Shown one piece after another: positions 24,701 through 25,934 of a DNA stretch of 25,934 nucleotides. This stretch comes from an uncultured Pseudoxanthomonas sp. (GTDB lineage: Bacteria > Pseudomonadota > Gammaproteobacteria > Xanthomonadales > Xanthomonadaceae), in NCBI RefSeq assembly GCF_946886695.1, contig NZ_CAMPJD010000057.1:1-25934 (forward strand). Reading direction: 5' to 3'. Numbering within the stretch: the stretch's first letter is position 1; every line of letters starts with the position of its first letter. The notes beneath the pieces are model-generated. The model worked only from the letters and a program-made list of their open reading frames with translations, ran no database searches and had not been told where the DNA came from. A program made the translations under genes and the position numbers.

Positions 24701-24926
24701 GGAACAACAACGCAAGCAGCCCGGCGACGGCGAGCCGGACCGGACGCTGCTCGCTGCGCCAGGTGGCGATGGCCACCATCACGCCGATCACCGGCACGCT
24801 GTCGTCGACGAAATGCAGGCCGCCGATGTTCACCAAGGTGAAGGTGGCGGCCAACAGCCACGCGAACGCCGCCGCGAAGCGTTGCGCCCAGTGCACGGGC
24901 CGCCAAAGGTCCTGGTGTATCGCCAA
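21723..24926 (-). CDS. membrane GGDEF-EAL protein, likely c-di-GMP phosphodiesterase
   Basis: A large inner-membrane signalling protein. From a TTG at 24926 (GGGG 6 bases upstream) it has 1067 residues; the frame is open to a weaker TTG at 25004. About ten helices fill residues 20-385, then a periplasmic-type region (386-580), one helix (583-603) and a short coiled linker. The GGDEF domain (about 630-800) keeps MDLDGF and GHDGGDE but has GGEGF at 714-718 in place of GG[DE]EF, so the catalytic Glu is missing and it is probably not a cyclase; no I-site RxxD is seen. The EAL domain (about 815-1055) keeps EAL (E843), NLSP, ELTES, DDFGTGYS (D964-D965), KIDRSF (K985), EGVET (E1021) and QGYFF, so it should hydrolyse c-di-GMP. 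The N-terminal sensor is not one I recognise. Confidence 0.93.
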   Translation of the reverse strand: MAIHQDLWRPVHWAQRFAAAFAWLLAATFTLVNIGGLHFVDDSVPVIGVMVAIATWRSEQRPVRLAVAGLLALLFLLHLWHFHALGTCLVLAATAIIVWTRLWRGFWPEFVMRVFAAALLLLAVQPVLGALQPGGEAEIGWSVALSALAMFLLVYTPSLRSGRTLDTSTELVAFVLAFAALALVGWHVPGSLVGKMGVAYPPMRPISTLCVALVALALLLRQRERERPAWILLAVVTVPLLLTLLQTLGGIVTPANGLLHRLGWLPRISTPLIGGYTDYGVLTAWLAVAVLPQPLQRWESQRWGITRGLGIAMASVAGMAALGLLIQLPYHREGLSIYQVSLTASVQLVAMGLALAVAGENSLRHRLLGIMPMAAALLLGGMYWLAATADRDAMARRVMEIQTASATPTFLRGMELRRGALRQLSAALAAARPDAAEALFNQHVDDMVRAYGAFRVVRSVGDDGSELRWVRPGFDAPVAPSPAVPVADDGHLQSVPGGWWLTVDVAGRRTQAFIALDDFVTTLSKAVLSDRPVRATAEGMATVEQGQPVGSPLSVQTVALPGHDVQLEMWSPPALSSFVLPRALVVGGLSSGLLIAFVLFLLELSRRRSSEAAETARSLLLETERRLDAQRRLNDAAAMDSATGLPRFSAQANLITERIATPSVSGHGLAIMDLDGFGMVNDSFGHDGGDEVLRRMGQRISAACGEQGFVYRYGGEGFLAHFADIDIDQLTRIAEDIRRAVGQPIALYSTHPSFTVTASIGLAHSPEHGVDLQTLLRSADDARHLAKRAGRNQVRLPSASTQQEANDRLSRVTALREAVARGQLRLAYQPVVAGDTLQLTGFEALARWRHPAWGEVPPSVFIPLAESAGLMEDIGHFVLEQACQQLSRWRAMGLRTLGMAVNLSPSQLGQPTLAPWIAECLQRHALPANALTLELTESVLVEDMGAAQQMLQSLHALGVQLALDDFGTGYSSMSYLQRLPLDIIKIDRSFVDGIAAESTDRAIARTILVLAHEMGLRTIAEGVETAEQMHALQQMRCDEMQGYFFGRPMEVEEATALARGELRQAQP

Positions 24927-24960
24927 TGCTGTCCCCTGGGGGCCGACACCCCGTCGCACT

Positions 24961-24989
24961 GTGATACCCAAATCGCCGCCCACCCGCAA
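24961..24989 (-). promoter_or_regulatory. possible promoter of the GGDEF-EAL gene
   Basis: On the - strand TTGCGG is followed after 17 bases by TATCAC, in the stretch between the two possible starts (25004 and 24926). If real, it supports the start at 24926. The matches to consensus are moderate. Confidence 0.25.
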
Positions 24990-25031
24990 GCACGGAGCGT
25001 GCAATGGGTGATCCGGTCCGGCAGATCGGCT

Positions 25032-25068
25032 GCCGGTGCGCGGCCCGCGCTGCGCGGGTGGTGCCGGC
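25032..25068 (-). terminator. GC-rich hairpin after the alpha/beta hydrolase gene
   Basis: CCCGCG (25044-25049) pairs with CGCGGG (25053-25058), and outer GCCGG (25032-25036) pairs with CCGGC (25064-25068) across an internal loop. It lies just beyond the hydrolase stop and before the GGDEF-EAL gene on the same strand, without a T-tract. Confidence 0.4.
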
Positions 25069-25073
25069 GGTCG

Positions 25074-25904
25074 TCAGCTCTTGGCGAACGCCAGCATGTC
25101 GGCGTTGAGCTTGTCCTTGTGCGTATCGGTGATGCCGTGGGGGGCCCCGGCATAGACGATCAACTGGCTGCCCTTCACCAACTGGGCCGAGGCGCGCGCG
25201 GCGGCATCGATAGGCACGATCTGGTCATCGTCGCCGTGGATGATCACGGTCGGCACGTCGAACTTCTTCAGGTCTTCAGTGAAATCGGTTTCCGAGAACG
25301 CCTTGATGCTGTCGTACGTGTTCTTGTGCCCGCCCATCATGCCCTGCAGCCACCATGCGTCGATGACGCCTTGCGACGGCTTCGCGCCAGGACGGTTGTA
25401 ACCGAAGAACGGGCCCGAGGGGATGTCCTTGAACAGCTGCGAACGGTTGGCCAGCAGGCCCGCGCGGATGCCGTCGAACACGTCGATGGGCAGGCCGCCG
25501 GGATTGGCCTCGGTCTTCACCATCAGCGGCGGCACCGCGGACACCAGGCCGGCCTTCTTCACCCGCTTCGTGCCGTGGCGGCCGATGTAGCGCGCCACTT
25601 CGCCGCCGCCTGTGGAGAATCCGAACATCGTGATGTCCTTCAGGTCGAGATGTTCGATCAGCTGCGCGAGGTCGTCGGCGTAATGATCCATGTCGTTGCC
25701 ATCCCACGGCTGGCTCGAACGGCCATGCCCGCGCCGGTCGTGCGCGATCACGCGGAAGCCGTTCGCGGCCAAGTGGTACGCCTGCGATTCCCAGCTGTCC
25801 GCGTTCAGCGGCCAGCCGTGGCTGAGGGTGACGACAGGTCCGTCTTTCGGACCCCAATCCTTGAAGTAGATCTGAACGTCGTCTTTGGTGGTGAACAGGC
25901 CCAT
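25074..25904 (-). CDS. alpha/beta hydrolase, non-heme chloroperoxidase/arylesterase-like
   Basis: A 276-residue cytoplasmic enzyme of the alpha/beta hydrolase fold. The oxyanion region is [11 protein letters not shown] (residues 28-38). The catalytic triad is Ser97 in GFSTGGG, Asp227 in HGDDDQIVP and His256 in GAPHGI. Cofactor-free haloperoxidases and arylesterases share the [13 protein letters not shown] block seen here, including the GHGRS loop before it. Such enzymes have esterase or perhydrolase activity; the natural substrate is unknown. Start at 25904 gives the normal family length. It is transcribed in the same direction as the downstream GGDEF-EAL gene but is separated from it by a hairpin and about 150 bases, so it is probably an independent unit. 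Confidence 0.94.
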   Translation of the reverse strand: MGLFTTKDDVQIYFKDWGPKDGPVVTLSHGWPLNADSWESQAYHLAANGFRVIAHDRRGHGRSSQPWDGNDMDHYADDLAQLIEHLDLKDITMFGFSTGGGEVARYIGRHGTKRVKKAGLVSAVPPLMVKTEANPGGLPIDVFDGIRAGLLANRSQLFKDIPSGPFFGYNRPGAKPSQGVIDAWWLQGMMGGHKNTYDSIKAFSETDFTEDLKKFDVPTVIIHGDDDQIVPIDAAARASAQLVKGSQLIVYAGAPHGITDTHKDKLNADMLAFAKS

Positions 25905-25934
25905 GGTGGTTCTCTCGGGGGTGGGGTAAGGGGG

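Noticed and set aside
1..25934. Search for CRISPR arrays, tRNAs, insertion sequences and phage or defence genes
   Set aside because: No regularly spaced repeats, tRNA-like cloverleaf, transposase or integrase motif, or known defence domain was seen. The HD-domain protein was considered for a defence role, but its neighbours and motifs do not support one.

Overview
The window is about 26 kb of GC-rich chromosomal DNA, densely coding, with genes on both strands. The gene families (many TonB-dependent receptors, DUF1615, paired DUF1800/DUF1501, a non-heme chloroperoxidase-type hydrolase) and base composition suggest a gammaproteobacterium of the Xanthomonadaceae/Lysobacteraceae, perhaps close to Pseudoxanthomonas; the genus is an inference. 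I see no tRNA, rRNA, CRISPR array, insertion sequence or phage gene. It reads as ordinary chromosome with many poorly characterised families, not as a mobile island.

Layout. (1) 1-4534, + strand: an iron-uptake block of a siderophore-type TonB-dependent receptor, a DUF3649 membrane protein, a PepSY-type inner-membrane reductase candidate and a DUF3325 protein. (2) 4610-7237, - strand: a second, unrelated TonB-dependent receptor, followed by a 592-base non-coding stretch (7238-7829) with dyad symmetries. (3) 7830-14588: mostly single-gene units. These are a secreted PD40 propeller, a tandem DUF1428 protein, an unknown multi-pass membrane protein, a DUF1615 lipoprotein carrying lytic-transglycosylase-like motifs, a GNAT acetyltransferase, a GlxA-type AraC regulator divergent from a fatty-acid-hydroxylase/sterol-desaturase protein, and a SpoIIAA-like protein. 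(4) 14593-17511, - strand: a tightly packed unit of secreted SMP-30-like propeller, membrane protein, HD-domain protein and thioredoxin-fold protein, with a previously easy-to-miss 32-codon membrane ORF downstream. (5) 17650-19068: a DoxX membrane protein divergent from a LysR regulator, with an inverted repeat between them. (6) 19182-21706: a DUF1800/DUF1501 pair. (7) 21723-25904, - strand: a large membrane GGDEF-EAL protein with a degenerate GGDEF motif, and an alpha/beta hydrolase.

How they work together. The first block fits outer-membrane capture of a ferric siderophore followed by reduction at the inner membrane. Two regulator/target pairs (GlxA-type/hydroxylase and LysR/DoxX) are divergent with candidate operators in the shared spacer. 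The best leads for new biology are the transglycosylase-like motifs in the DUF1615 lipoprotein, the four-gene propeller-HD-thioredoxin unit, the DUF1800/DUF1501 pair with a Tat signal on only one partner, and the c-di-GMP protein predicted to be a phosphodiesterase despite its GGDEF domain. I did not find a clear undescribed defence or mobile system.
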